The notes beneath the pieces are model-generated. The model searched no databases. It was not told where the DNA came from and worked only from the letters and a program-made list of their open reading frames with translations. Source: G963677485 sp964519405 (GTDB lineage Bacteria > Armatimonadota > HRBIN16). From it: a stretch of 64,000 nt of DNA. Within the stretch, counting starts at the first letter, position 1. The number at the start of each line of letters is the position of its first letter. This document shows positions 8,673 through 17,522 of this stretch, in pieces. The position numbers were made by a program, and so were the translations under genes. The stretch lies in NCBI GenBank assembly GCA_964519405.1, contig CAZFLA010000002.1:1-64000 (forward strand). Reading direction: 5' to 3'.

Positions 8673-10603
8673 TCCACACTCAGCTCGTATCGATGTTCCG
8701 CGTTATCTTCTGGCACAGTAAACTTCACCACGCGCAGAACACGCTGCTGAAGGCTATTCGGGTCTGATGCTAATTGCGCAAACAACAGTCTGCTCAACGG
8801 GTTCACCAAAGCAACCTCAACCAGGTTGCCAATACCTCGTCCACCGGAGCTGGGGTCTGCCATAACCCAACCGGCAAGCTGCTCCAAAGCTTCATCGCTG
8901 AACTGCAAGGTAAGCCCCCAGCGTTGTTCAAGCTGCTTGCAGACGCTCTTTAAAACTTTGTTTTCCAGGATGTTCTTCATGGCTTCAGGTCGTATAAAGT
9001 CAAACACAACGATGTTTTGTCCGATACGGTTCAGCAGCTCCGGGCGGCCCAGATAATGCTTAAAGTAGTCATTAACGCCTTTCAGCACCTGCTCCCGAAC
9101 CTGCTCATATTTCGGATTGGTTGTGGGGTCTATGTTTAACTTAGGCAAACCCGTAACCGGATCTTGTTCGGGGCGACCAGTTTGGGAGTTCACCTTGTAG
9201 ATTCCCGCGTTGCTGGTAAAAATGATGATGCTTTCACTGAAATACACCGTCTGCCCGCGTCCGTCGGTCATGCGCCCGTCTTCCAGTATCTGCAGGAACT
9301 TGTCCAAAATACTGGGATGCGATTTCTCGATTTCGTCAAACAGAATCACACTAAATGGGTTTTGCCGAACTTGGTTAGTAAGCTGTCCACCCTCTTCATA
9401 CCCGATGTATCCAGGAGGGGCTCCAAGCAGCCGCTGGTCGCTGTGGCTTTCACTGTATTCGCTCATGTCAAACCGGATACAGGCATCTTCAGAACTAAAT
9501 ACCAGTTCAGCCACTGCTTTAGCAAGCTCCGTCTTGCCAACGCCAGTTGGGCCAGCGAAAAAGAGCACACCGCGAGGCTTCGTTTGGCTGCTGTGCTGCA
9601 CGCCGGAAAGGCCCATTCGGGCACGTCGGAGCACATCAGCTACCGCAGCCACGGCTGCCGGTTGGCCGATAACTCGCTTGCTCAGCGCTGTTTCGGCATC
9701 AAGCAGCCGTTCTGGCTCCAGGCTATCCCATTCACTGCGTCTCTCGCCGTATTTAAACCGATCGACTAGTTTTTTAGGTTCCACCGTTTCTTCGTTCAGC
9801 ATTCCGCAGATTTTTTGTATACCAAATAGATCGCGGAAACTCATATCATCGGTTAGGTCAACCATTTGATCGAGATGCTGTTCGGAAGGAGTAGGCGATA
9901 GATACGAAGCAAAGAAATACCGACGCTCTTTCATATCCGGCCGTTCAATCTCTATGGTCGCCGCAAAGGGGTTATCGAGATATACCCATGGCGGAAGATC
10001 CGTTGGTCGGCTCGCGCACACGATAAGCAGGTTCTGCATGATGCGCCGACTGCCCTCGGCCCCCTGCCCCACCTGCCGGCTTTCCGTGCTGCCGATTAGC
10101 AGACGAAGGAACGGTGTACGCTCGTCAAGCGATAGGTGGTTCGGTGCGGTGATCATCTGGGTGGCATTTTCAATGATATACGCACAGGGCGTTACGGTAT
10201 TGCGGATGCTGGTTCGTATCTGCTGCATCGCTGCATCCGCAGGCGCCTGGGTCTGCTGGGGCTGTATGGGTGACTTCGTCCCTTTTTGCGATTGCTCAAC
10301 TTGCCTGATCGAATCGGAGAAAAGCTGTTCGGGCTGCATATTAGCCACAGCCGGCGGAGCGAACACCAGACCATCGATGCTGCTGTAAGCAGCCACAAGT
10401 GGATACTGGCCTAGCTGGTTGTTTCTGGTAAGCAGCTCAAACAACGCACTACGCAGCGGACCGAATGTATACTGAATGCCCCCATCGGTTTGCACCGGAT
10501 ACAGCACCGTGTCGCGTATCGCGCCATGAAGTATAATCAGTGTTTTATAACTGCTAAGCCGCACCAGCTCTTGAATCCAACGAGGCGGTGATTTGAGCTC
10601 CAT
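8660..10603 (-). CDS. ClpB/ClpA-like AAA+ ATPase with degenerate first AAA module
   Basis: A 647-residue protein. Residues ~300-630 form a class-II Clp/Hsp100 AAA+ module: Walker A GPTGVGKT (351-358), pore-type loop GAPPGYIGYEEGG (~394-406), Walker B ILFDEIEKS (420-428), sensor 1 FTSN, arginine finger near LLNRI (Arg526) and sensor 2 GGRG (~587-590). The first ~270 residues look like a second AAA-type fold without a P-loop: a Walker-B-like YIIENA (~142-147) and a sensor-1-like VCASRPTDLP. A Gln/Pro-rich insert lies at ~100-125. A GGAG site precedes the ATG at 10603. It probably unfolds or remodels a protein substrate. It lacks the ClpB N-domain and middle coiled coil and an obvious ClpP-binding loop, so it is not a housekeeping Clp. 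Confidence 0.85.
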   Translation of the reverse strand: MELKSPPRWIQELVRLSSYKTLIILHGAIRDTVLYPVQTDGGIQYTFGPLRSALFELLTRNNQLGQYPLVAAYSSIDGLVFAPPAVANMQPEQLFSDSIRQVEQSQKGTKSPIQPQQTQAPADAAMQQIRTSIRNTVTPCAYIIENATQMITAPNHLSLDERTPFLRLLIGSTESRQVGQGAEGSRRIMQNLLIVCASRPTDLPPWVYLDNPFAATIEIERPDMKERRYFFASYLSPTPSEQHLDQMVDLTDDMSFRDLFGIQKICGMLNEETVEPKKLVDRFKYGERRSEWDSLEPERLLDAETALSKRVIGQPAAVAAVADVLRRARMGLSGVQHSSQTKPRGVLFFAGPTGVGKTELAKAVAELVFSSEDACIRFDMSEYSESHSDQRLLGAPPGYIGYEEGGQLTNQVRQNPFSVILFDEIEKSHPSILDKFLQILEDGRMTDGRGQTVYFSESIIIFTSNAGIYKVNSQTGRPEQDPVTGLPKLNIDPTTNPKYEQVREQVLKGVNDYFKHYLGRPELLNRIGQNIVVFDFIRPEAMKNILENKVLKSVCKQLEQRWGLTLQFSDEALEQLAGWVMADPSSGGRGIGNLVEVALVNPLSRLLFAQLASDPNSLQQRVLRVVKFTVPEDNAEHRYELSVEWQQ

Positions 10604-10632
10604 TCTATACTCCTATGTAGGCACTGTTGATA

Positions 10633-11946
10633 CTATTGTTTTTCAATTGTTTTGGGTGCTTGAGCTTCCATCGAAAGTTCATCGGTATCGCGGTGCAGGC
10701 TGCGCACCAACCGAGGCACGCGTCCATGGACTCGGCTGCGCTCGCGCAGCTCAATGCCGGTGTCCGCCAGCTTCACCCGCGCCTTCGCGATGACCTCATC
10801 GACGGTATCACAGACCTTCTTCTCAAGTTCCGGGTTATATGCCACATTGTTAATATCGGTGGTCACCGTATCCGAAACAACGCCGCTTTCTGGGTCTGCT
10901 ATAAACTCGATACCGGAGTCTTCCGATAGCGCCACGCGCCCTCGCCACCGACCGTGATAACGAGTCATGGTCATCACCTCATAACCCAACTCCTGGAATG
11001 AGGCCGTGACCTGTTTGTATACAAGCTCCGAAGCGGCTTGCTGCTTAATGTATTGCTCTGTCTGGTTATACAGCAGAACGCTGTTCTGCACCAGCGCTTC
11101 CAGCTCCTCCAGCGATCCGCCATTCCAGTTGGAAATGAACTTTTTGATGGCCTGTTTGATGGCGGTGCTTCGTGTAGTAAGATGAGGCACAAGCTCCTGA
11201 GCGGTCATCACGGCAGCTAATGCAGGACGCGCGGTAGCCAACAACTGCTGGATTCTCGCCAAACCCACACGCCGATGTTGTTCGTATTCAGATGCTTCTA
11301 CCATTAAGCGCTTGAGCTGAGCGGTGAGCATTTCGTAACCTTGCGCGGCAATTTCTGGGTTTTGTTCGGCAACTATCTCCAGCCGCGATATCTGCAGCTT
11401 CATCTCCTCAAGCTCGTTGGGCTTAAACTGACGTATCAATGCGGTATCCAGCATTGAGCGCAGATAGTGAACTTGCTTGACAAATGGTGACATCACGCCG
11501 TTCTCGGCGTTGCCGACAGTCGCCGGTGGCAGAACATCCGCGATTTGCTGGTAGAAATCGAAAATCGCATTGGTGTGTTCCACCATCTTGTCGGGGTTCT
11601 GCGACACAAGCCGTATCCGTTCATCGATAGCAGCACGCAAAGCCTCTGCCTTTTCACCGGGGCACTCAACTAAGCGTTGTTTTAGCTCACCCAAGGCTTG
11701 AAAGACAAACAATGTCCCCGGTTCATCAGTAAGCATCTTGGCGGACGCCGCCACGACCTGACCGGTGTTGACTTGGTCTTCACATGCCTGCTGCAGTTCC
11801 ATTTCGCGCTGAAACTTCACCGTTTCTTGGGCGGTTTCCATCTGACGTTGGGCATTTTCATACGCATTGCGCATGGCTGTGACCGCGTTATCAACGCCTG
11901 TCAGTATGGAGCCAACCACCATTACTAAATCTACAGCTCCGCTCAT
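10633..11946 (-). CDS. Coiled-coil protein of unknown function
   Basis: A 437-residue protein that I do not recognise. The N-terminus (2-20) is mildly hydrophobic, then ~25-340 is mostly helical with heptad-like stretches (NAYENAQRQMETAQETVKF; LKRLMVEASEYEQHRRVG). The C-terminal ~110 residues form a separate alpha/beta part with ELGYEVMTMTRYHGRWRG and SGIEFIADPESG. The start ATG follows AGGAG and lies 12 bases after the stop of the small membrane ORF. The AAA+ gene begins 29 bases downstream. Within the cluster it could be a scaffold or a substrate/adaptor of the AAA+ protein (inference). Confidence 0.7.
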   Translation of the reverse strand: MSGAVDLVMVVGSILTGVDNAVTAMRNAYENAQRQMETAQETVKFQREMELQQACEDQVNTGQVVAASAKMLTDEPGTLFVFQALGELKQRLVECPGEKAEALRAAIDERIRLVSQNPDKMVEHTNAIFDFYQQIADVLPPATVGNAENGVMSPFVKQVHYLRSMLDTALIRQFKPNELEEMKLQISRLEIVAEQNPEIAAQGYEMLTAQLKRLMVEASEYEQHRRVGLARIQQLLATARPALAAVMTAQELVPHLTTRSTAIKQAIKKFISNWNGGSLEELEALVQNSVLLYNQTEQYIKQQAASELVYKQVTASFQELGYEVMTMTRYHGRWRGRVALSEDSGIEFIADPESGVVSDTVTTDINNVAYNPELEKKVCDTVDEVIAKARVKLADTGIELRERSRVHGRVPRLVRSLHRDTDELSMEAQAPKTIEKQ

Positions 11947-11958
11947 ATTTCGATACTC

Positions 11959-12252
11959 CTACCGCCTTATTATTAGTCCGCACACTGCTAATATCAGCAT
12001 CGCTGCTAATAAAGCATGAATGATCATACGAGATAGCATACCTGTGCCCAGCTTCCGATCGACTATATGAAGACCAGCCACCGCACCGATTACCGCTCCC
12101 CATACACCCCACGCGATTTCCGGACACCGAGGTAATAACCACGAACTAAGCAGCATGTCGCCAAAGCGAGCGAGATAAATCCCACCGCCTAGTGCGAGCA
12201 CGATAGCTGCGGCTATAACCGACACTATGTCTACTGCTCGTTTACGAATCAA
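11959..12252 (-). CDS. Small membrane protein, split-off C-terminal membrane domain of the preceding kinase
   Basis: A 97-residue protein with three hydrophobic segments. The middle part, PEIAWGVWGAVIGAVAGLHIV, matches the last membrane module of the three longer kinases (for example PQIMWGLWGALLGAVAGFWLI in the 14732-17422 protein). The start is a TTG overlapping the kinase stop (TTGA), preceded by AGGAG four bases upstream. Translation is thus coupled to the kinase. The kinase upstream lacks this module at its own end, so the two together reconstitute the domain layout of the paralogs. A longer frame (to 12405) lies inside the kinase gene and is not used. Confidence 0.75.
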   Translation of the reverse strand: MIRKRAVDIVSVIAAAIVLALGGGIYLARFGDMLLSSWLLPRCPEIAWGVWGAVIGAVAGLHIVDRKLGTGMLSRMIIHALLAAMLILAVCGLIIRR

Positions 12253-14570
12253 CTCGCTCCTTCTTGTATATCTTGTTTCGCCGTGAGATATAGTCTTCTG
12301 ACAATGAAGACTAATACTATGAGTAATACGATGCCAGCAGTTGATCCCATCCCAGTAAGCTGCCGGCCATTTTGAAGCAGATGCATCAGCATTCGCGGCA
12401 GACACAGACAGACAAACCCAGATAATGCACCTAACCCAACATATCGTAATGCTAAGCTAGAGTTTTTGATAACCTCATACGTTAGTGTGGGTTCTCCGCC
12501 AACTACTTTAGTATAAGACCCCGCGGTCTTCATATCCAACAGACGCGGAATCCCGGTCAGTTGAGTGGCACCTGTCACCACGATGCGTATACTGCCTTCA
12601 CGCGACGAAATCTCAGGTGTGTCGACAAAGGCTTCGGAGGTGGAGTTAAGGCATGACACCCGCAGCAACGGAATACCGGCTCCGATTGTGGTGTAGCTGA
12701 CAGATACCTCGGTACGCTTGTCAAACATGATCTGCACAGGCCGTATCCGCTCGAAGCGCACCTGCACTGTCGGCAGTTTGGGATCAACCACCCGCAGTAT
12801 CGTCTCAAATGCACCGTAGGGTGCCGATATCATGGTGTTCTTAAGCTCCTCGCAGCGGGCCGACAATGCGCCAAGCCCCCGCTGGCGGAACCATGCTGAA
12901 AGGATGCCTTGCTCCCATATGCGGTATGCACGCTTGTAACACTCTGGTATCCCTGTAGACCAATCCGCCTCAGTTCCGTAGGCAGCCTCCGCAAACTCTA
13001 TGGGGTGATTCACTATCACCCCATCACCAAGCTCAATACCGCATTTGGGATCAACAGCAAACCGCACTTCCATCAACCGTGCTGGGGCAGGTCGGCTAAG
13101 CAGCCCCGATAGGCTATCTGCGATCTGACGGTCTGCAGCGCCGCTCTTTTGCAGCCACAACAAGAGGCGTTCTGTCTGCTTGTCATCAAGCCAGCATGCG
13201 GGCTCTGGACGTGGTTTGTATACCTTGTCGGCTTCGGCCAACCACTCCTGCAGCGAATGCACTAATACACCATTCACAAACCGCAATGGAGTTTCAGGGT
13301 CCAGCAAGCATGCGCCAATCAAAGCTAAATCCGGATGGTTTAAGTAGCTCTGTACATCCCGATGAAGCTGCAGAGCCAGGTTGTTATCACGCTGTCGTAT
13401 CCATTCATACAGCGCATCTGACATCTGCAAGTGATCAACCGCAAGAACCGGTTCGTCAGTGAACAGCGCCGCTAACTGCTTGAACGTCCGCGCTTGATGG
13501 CTGCCAAACGAGTAAGGCTCACCCATGATCCGTGAAAACGGACTGTGCTCACTGTCATATTTAATAAGGTCAACGTCTGCCTGCGTGGTTTGATCGTTCA
13601 CCCAACGTGTTGACTGATCAAGCCCCCACCGTTGACCAGCATTACGAATCAGTAATCCCTGTATCAGCAGCCTCAGCCGCTGCGGTAGGTGCTCAGGCAC
13701 CTCGATGCGCTGTCCGCCAAGGTAGAAGTCGAACATATCCGGCAGTTTGCATGCGTGAAGGGGTGTGGTTCCACAGGCCATTTCCAGTATCGCCACGCCC
13801 AGGCTGTAATAGTCCGATGCCCTGCTGACCTTAGCTCCGATAATACCTTGTTCGTCCTGGTATCTCGGAAAAGCCTCGGGAGCGGTATAGGTCCAGGTTC
13901 CTGCTACCCTAGAGGTCACACGTTGATCCGACTGAATACTTAGGCGGGAGCTGATGTCAAAATCACCGAGTAAGTAGGTGTTCTCATTAGTCGATGTGTC
14001 TACCAGGATATTACTAGGCTTAATGTCGCGGTGGATAAGCCCGTTTCGGTGAACATAAGCCAGCGCGCTCAACATTTGTGGTGCGAAGTTATTCTGCATG
14101 GAATCCGTGGGTACCAACATCAGCCCAGTATCGCTGCGTGTGTACACCTCAACGAGTGAACCAGCATCGTAATAAGGCTGAACATCGCAATATAGTCCTT
14201 CGCACACTTCCTGGCGAAGGGTTCGCACGACATTCGGATGCTGCAGCTGCCCAATCTGCGTCCACACATCCGCAGGCGGAGGAAAGTCCAGCGGATGCAC
14301 TTTGACGACAACCTTCTGGCCTTGATCTTCACACAAAAACACACCCGGACGGGCGGTTTCATGCGCGCGGAAAGTTTTTATCACGCGAAAAGTGCCCAGA
14401 AGAGTGGCACCCTCAGGCAGAGCACCTAAGGCAAAACGATGCGCCCCCACCGTTCGCGGGCTTTCATCATGACGGACGACTCTCGTAACGGAATCTGACA
14501 CGCTGCCATTGCCTGCGACTACGCGGGTGGGGTTATTGACTTCGATTTTTCTAGTTGGGTTGTCTGCCAT
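12249..14570 (-). CDS. Ser/Thr protein kinase 1 of four tandem paralogs, C-terminally shortened
   Basis: A protein of ~773 residues from the MADNPTR start, chosen because the paralogs start MADK/MVDE at the same place (a longer frame reaches 14642 without a site). The N-terminal tail carries three Thr-Arg motifs (PTRKI, PTRVV, VTRVV). The kinase core has VVVKV (ATP lysine), HRDIKPSN, DFD in place of DFG, and TAPEAFP. The usual glycine-rich loop is replaced by a conserved FRAHET...GVFLC stretch. After the kinase comes an alpha-helical region with the shared AYGxxxDW and GILxAWxRQ motifs, a beta-sandwich-like segment and two membrane helices. The last membrane module is encoded separately by the overlapping gene at 11959-12252. 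It likely phosphorylates itself and partners at the membrane. Confidence 0.85.
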   Translation of the reverse strand: MADNPTRKIEVNNPTRVVAGNGSVSDSVTRVVRHDESPRTVGAHRFALGALPEGATLLGTFRVIKTFRAHETARPGVFLCEDQGQKVVVKVHPLDFPPPADVWTQIGQLQHPNVVRTLRQEVCEGLYCDVQPYYDAGSLVEVYTRSDTGLMLVPTDSMQNNFAPQMLSALAYVHRNGLIHRDIKPSNILVDTSTNENTYLLGDFDISSRLSIQSDQRVTSRVAGTWTYTAPEAFPRYQDEQGIIGAKVSRASDYYSLGVAILEMACGTTPLHACKLPDMFDFYLGGQRIEVPEHLPQRLRLLIQGLLIRNAGQRWGLDQSTRWVNDQTTQADVDLIKYDSEHSPFSRIMGEPYSFGSHQARTFKQLAALFTDEPVLAVDHLQMSDALYEWIRQRDNNLALQLHRDVQSYLNHPDLALIGACLLDPETPLRFVNGVLVHSLQEWLAEADKVYKPRPEPACWLDDKQTERLLLWLQKSGAADRQIADSLSGLLSRPAPARLMEVRFAVDPKCGIELGDGVIVNHPIEFAEAAYGTEADWSTGIPECYKRAYRIWEQGILSAWFRQRGLGALSARCEELKNTMISAPYGAFETILRVVDPKLPTVQVRFERIRPVQIMFDKRTEVSVSYTTIGAGIPLLRVSCLNSTSEAFVDTPEISSREGSIRIVVTGATQLTGIPRLLDMKTAGSYTKVVGGEPTLTYEVIKNSSLALRYVGLGALSGFVCLCLPRMLMHLLQNGRQLTGMGSTAGIVLLIVLVFIVRRLYLTAKQDIQEGAS

Positions 14571-14731
14571 CACTGAGGATGCTCCAATGCCCCTTTGAGA
14601 TAAGAGGTCATGTTTATTTATACCATAATCGCTATTTAGCACGAGTGGGCAACGCCGTTGTCACACACTCACCTGTCGGTGTAATCACCAACCGTTGAAT
14701 ACTGCCCGTACAGGCACAAACAGATCCACAG

Positions 14732-17422
14732 TTAGGGATGAATCAGCAAGTTTATAAAGAAACCCCATAATACAAGAACCACCGCATAGCCACCCGTCAC
14801 CATCGCACGAAGGTGGTTCCATCCCCGTATTGGGCTTATCAGCCAAAATCCAGCAACGGCACCTAACAACGCTCCCCATAGCCCCCACATTATCTGCGGC
14901 TCTGACGACAACAAAGAGGCGCCTGTTAGCCAATCAAGTAAACAGATGGCGTATGGCCCGAGGTAGGCGAAGACTAAGCCCAAGCCCAGCCATGGATATC
15001 GGGCAAAAAGAACCCGCAAACACGATAATTCGGTGCGGTGCCCATACCCATAACCATAGCCATATCCGTAACCACCACCCAATTCGATATCATCAATATC
15101 CAAGTTCTGCATGGGTAATGGCACAGATTCAACTCGTGACCTAGCAGATTGAAATATGAGCACGCATACGCCCAGAATCAGCACAAAGATGCCCAATGCG
15201 ATTCGAGCTTCATATTGACTATGTCGATAATAGCCGGTCACACTAGCCTGCTGCGCACCCGCAAAACCAAATGCCGATATGACCATTCGTCCCATGAAAC
15301 AAGCAACAGCACCAATAATCACCGATATCGCCATCTGAGTCGCGATGCTGCCATTCGGTGCAGTGATATGATATGGCACTTGAATCTTTCCGCTGTCAAA
15401 TACCGCATTACTGCTCTGAACGCCTAGCGTGATATAACCTGTATCCGTAGGAAGTCCTTGTGTGACATTGAGCGATGCGACGATACTGCCAACTCGTTCC
15501 GCATAGAATGTATGCTTCGCCACCAACCCTGGAAATGAGGGCCATGTAACCTGAATGACCGGAATACCAGGGCCATGGGTCGTATACGGTATGGATATCT
15601 GTGCTTCCGAACGAAACTCTGCAACAACTTCTTTTGGAGTCTGGAACTTCACCTCAGGCTTGCTTAGCGAGGGGTTCATGAAATGCAGCAGCTTTTCAAA
15701 CTCAATATATGTTGCCGCTTCTTTTGACTGTTGAAGCTCAAGGCTCTTCTGCACTATTTGCGGATGCTTTGTTTGGCGCAGCCAAGCGTCAAGCATGCCG
15801 CTCTGCCATATTTCCATCGCCAAGTCGTATTGCCGATAGACACCATCTTTCCAGTTAGCCTCTGTGCCATATGCAAATGCCGCAAATTGCTCAGGGGTAT
15901 GAGCTTCGTAACCAGGAGAAATGACCAACGGCATCTCTGGGTTATGTGCCCATATAATCTCCGACATGCGTATTTCAGGTGCCGTTTTCGCAACGGGCAT
16001 CATCCTGCGGGCCATCTGCTGATCGCCATTCGCATGGTAACAGAGCCAATAGATAAACCGATAAAACTCAAAGTCGTGGATGACACTGCCATATCGCTGC
16101 CGAAAAACATTCATCCAATCGTCTATGCTGCTCACTTGCTGCTTGCCCATGGTCACCACAGCTTTGCGATTGCACAAGCAAGCCAAGATCACCTCACCAC
16201 CGCCGTGCTGCGCGCTCTCTACGCGCTTACGTATCTGCACCGCAAGGTTGATATCGACTTTGCTTAGCCACGCCCACAACTCGTCAGCATGCTGTATGTG
16301 CGATGCCGCGGCGTCAAGATCGTCAGCCATGAGCTGCCCCAACTGCTCTACAGACTGAACATTGACCGCGCCATAAACATAGCTGGGAATGGCCGGACCG
16401 CCTTCGCGTTGACTTCCGCGTATCAGCTCCATGTCTTCGTCTGTATTGCAGTTCCTCATCCATCGATCGAGCTGATCGCGCCCCCAGCGTTGAGCGCTGT
16501 TGCGGATAAGTAAGCCCTGCAGCAATACGCGCAAACGCTGTGGTAAGTCGTAAGGGATATCAATTCGCTGACCGCTGAGATAAAAGTCGTATATATCGGG
16601 CAGTTTGCAGGTATGCAGCGGAGTGGTTCCGCAAGCCATTTCCAGCATCGCCACGCCCAAACTGTAGTAGTCCGAGGCCCAGCTTACTTTCGCTCCAACA
16701 ACCCCTTGCTGATCCTGGTACCTTGGGAAGGCTTCCGGTGCTGTATATGTCCAGGTGCCGGCAGCCCGGCTTGTCACGCGATTATCGTTTTGAACAGTTA
16801 ACTGCGAACTGATATCGAAGTCGCCCAGCAGGAATTGCCGGTCGCTAGGCGTTCCGCTGACCAGGATGTTACTCGGCTTAATATCCCGATGCACCAATCC
16901 TGCAGCGTGCACATACTGCAATGCTTTAAGCATCTGCGGGGCACACTGAAAGGTGATGGTATCATGATCAACTTTAAGCAGTCCTGTGTCTGAATGAGCA
17001 TACACATCAGCAAGCGATCCATCTGGGTAGTATGGCTGAACATCAAAATATAGCCCATCCACGACCTGTTGGTTGATGCTGGGCACCACATTCGGATGCT
17101 TCAGCCGCCCTATCAACGTCCACACATCGGCGGGCGGTGGAAAGTCCAGCGGATGCACTTTCACAACGACCTTCTGATCGCCATCGGCACATAGATAGAC
17201 GCCAGGACGTGCGGTTTCATGCGCTCTGAAAGTGCTGATCACCCTATACCGGTTTGCTAACAGCGTGCCTTCGGGCAATACGCCTAATGCAAATCGGGGG
17301 TTAGCTATCGACGATGCAGCAGCATCCTGCCGAACCGCCCGCGTGATGCCAGCGCTGCTGTCGCGCGGTATCACTCTAGTCGGGCGATCTGTGTTAACAC
17401 CATCCGCCGATTTATCTGCCAT
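14732..17422 (-). CDS. Ser/Thr protein kinase 2 of four, C-terminal membrane anchor
   Basis: 896 residues. Tail 1-45 with PTRVI and ITRAV. Kinase domain ~55-320: Lys88 in VVVKV, HRD 178-180 with IKPSN, DFD 201-203, APE 228-230; no glycine-rich loop. Residues ~355-590 are a helical region with two Trp-rich motifs (DELWAWLSKVD; SGMLDAWLRQ). ~600-690 looks like an Ig-like beta-sandwich. About five membrane helices follow (~696-722, 741-758, 808-832, 845-862, 872-893), interrupted by a cytosolic loop with a GYGYGYGYGYG run (~784-794). GGAG lies seven bases before the ATG. It is ~100 bases from its neighbour kinase 3 and in the same direction. Confidence 0.87.
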   Translation of the reverse strand: MADKSADGVNTDRPTRVIPRDSSAGITRAVRQDAAASSIANPRFALGVLPEGTLLANRYRVISTFRAHETARPGVYLCADGDQKVVVKVHPLDFPPPADVWTLIGRLKHPNVVPSINQQVVDGLYFDVQPYYPDGSLADVYAHSDTGLLKVDHDTITFQCAPQMLKALQYVHAAGLVHRDIKPSNILVSGTPSDRQFLLGDFDISSQLTVQNDNRVTSRAAGTWTYTAPEAFPRYQDQQGVVGAKVSWASDYYSLGVAMLEMACGTTPLHTCKLPDIYDFYLSGQRIDIPYDLPQRLRVLLQGLLIRNSAQRWGRDQLDRWMRNCNTDEDMELIRGSQREGGPAIPSYVYGAVNVQSVEQLGQLMADDLDAAASHIQHADELWAWLSKVDINLAVQIRKRVESAQHGGGEVILACLCNRKAVVTMGKQQVSSIDDWMNVFRQRYGSVIHDFEFYRFIYWLCYHANGDQQMARRMMPVAKTAPEIRMSEIIWAHNPEMPLVISPGYEAHTPEQFAAFAYGTEANWKDGVYRQYDLAMEIWQSGMLDAWLRQTKHPQIVQKSLELQQSKEAATYIEFEKLLHFMNPSLSKPEVKFQTPKEVVAEFRSEAQISIPYTTHGPGIPVIQVTWPSFPGLVAKHTFYAERVGSIVASLNVTQGLPTDTGYITLGVQSSNAVFDSGKIQVPYHITAPNGSIATQMAISVIIGAVACFMGRMVISAFGFAGAQQASVTGYYRHSQYEARIALGIFVLILGVCVLIFQSARSRVESVPLPMQNLDIDDIELGGGYGYGYGYGYGHRTELSCLRVLFARYPWLGLGLVFAYLGPYAICLLDWLTGASLLSSEPQIMWGLWGALLGAVAGFWLISPIRGWNHLRAMVTGGYAVVLVLWGFFINLLIHP

Positions 17423-17522
17423 GTTTCTACTCCATAACCATATATAAGAAGACTATTTATATATACCATTTTTAAACGTCTTCTACTAAGCGTTTAAACC
17501 AAGCTGAGCATAGATGGCGCGC

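Noticed and set aside
9164..9869. Two long plus-strand open frames opposite the AAA+ gene
   Set aside because: They are antisense to a clear Clp-type coding sequence, lack ribosome-binding sites and show low-complexity Ser/Arg-rich composition.
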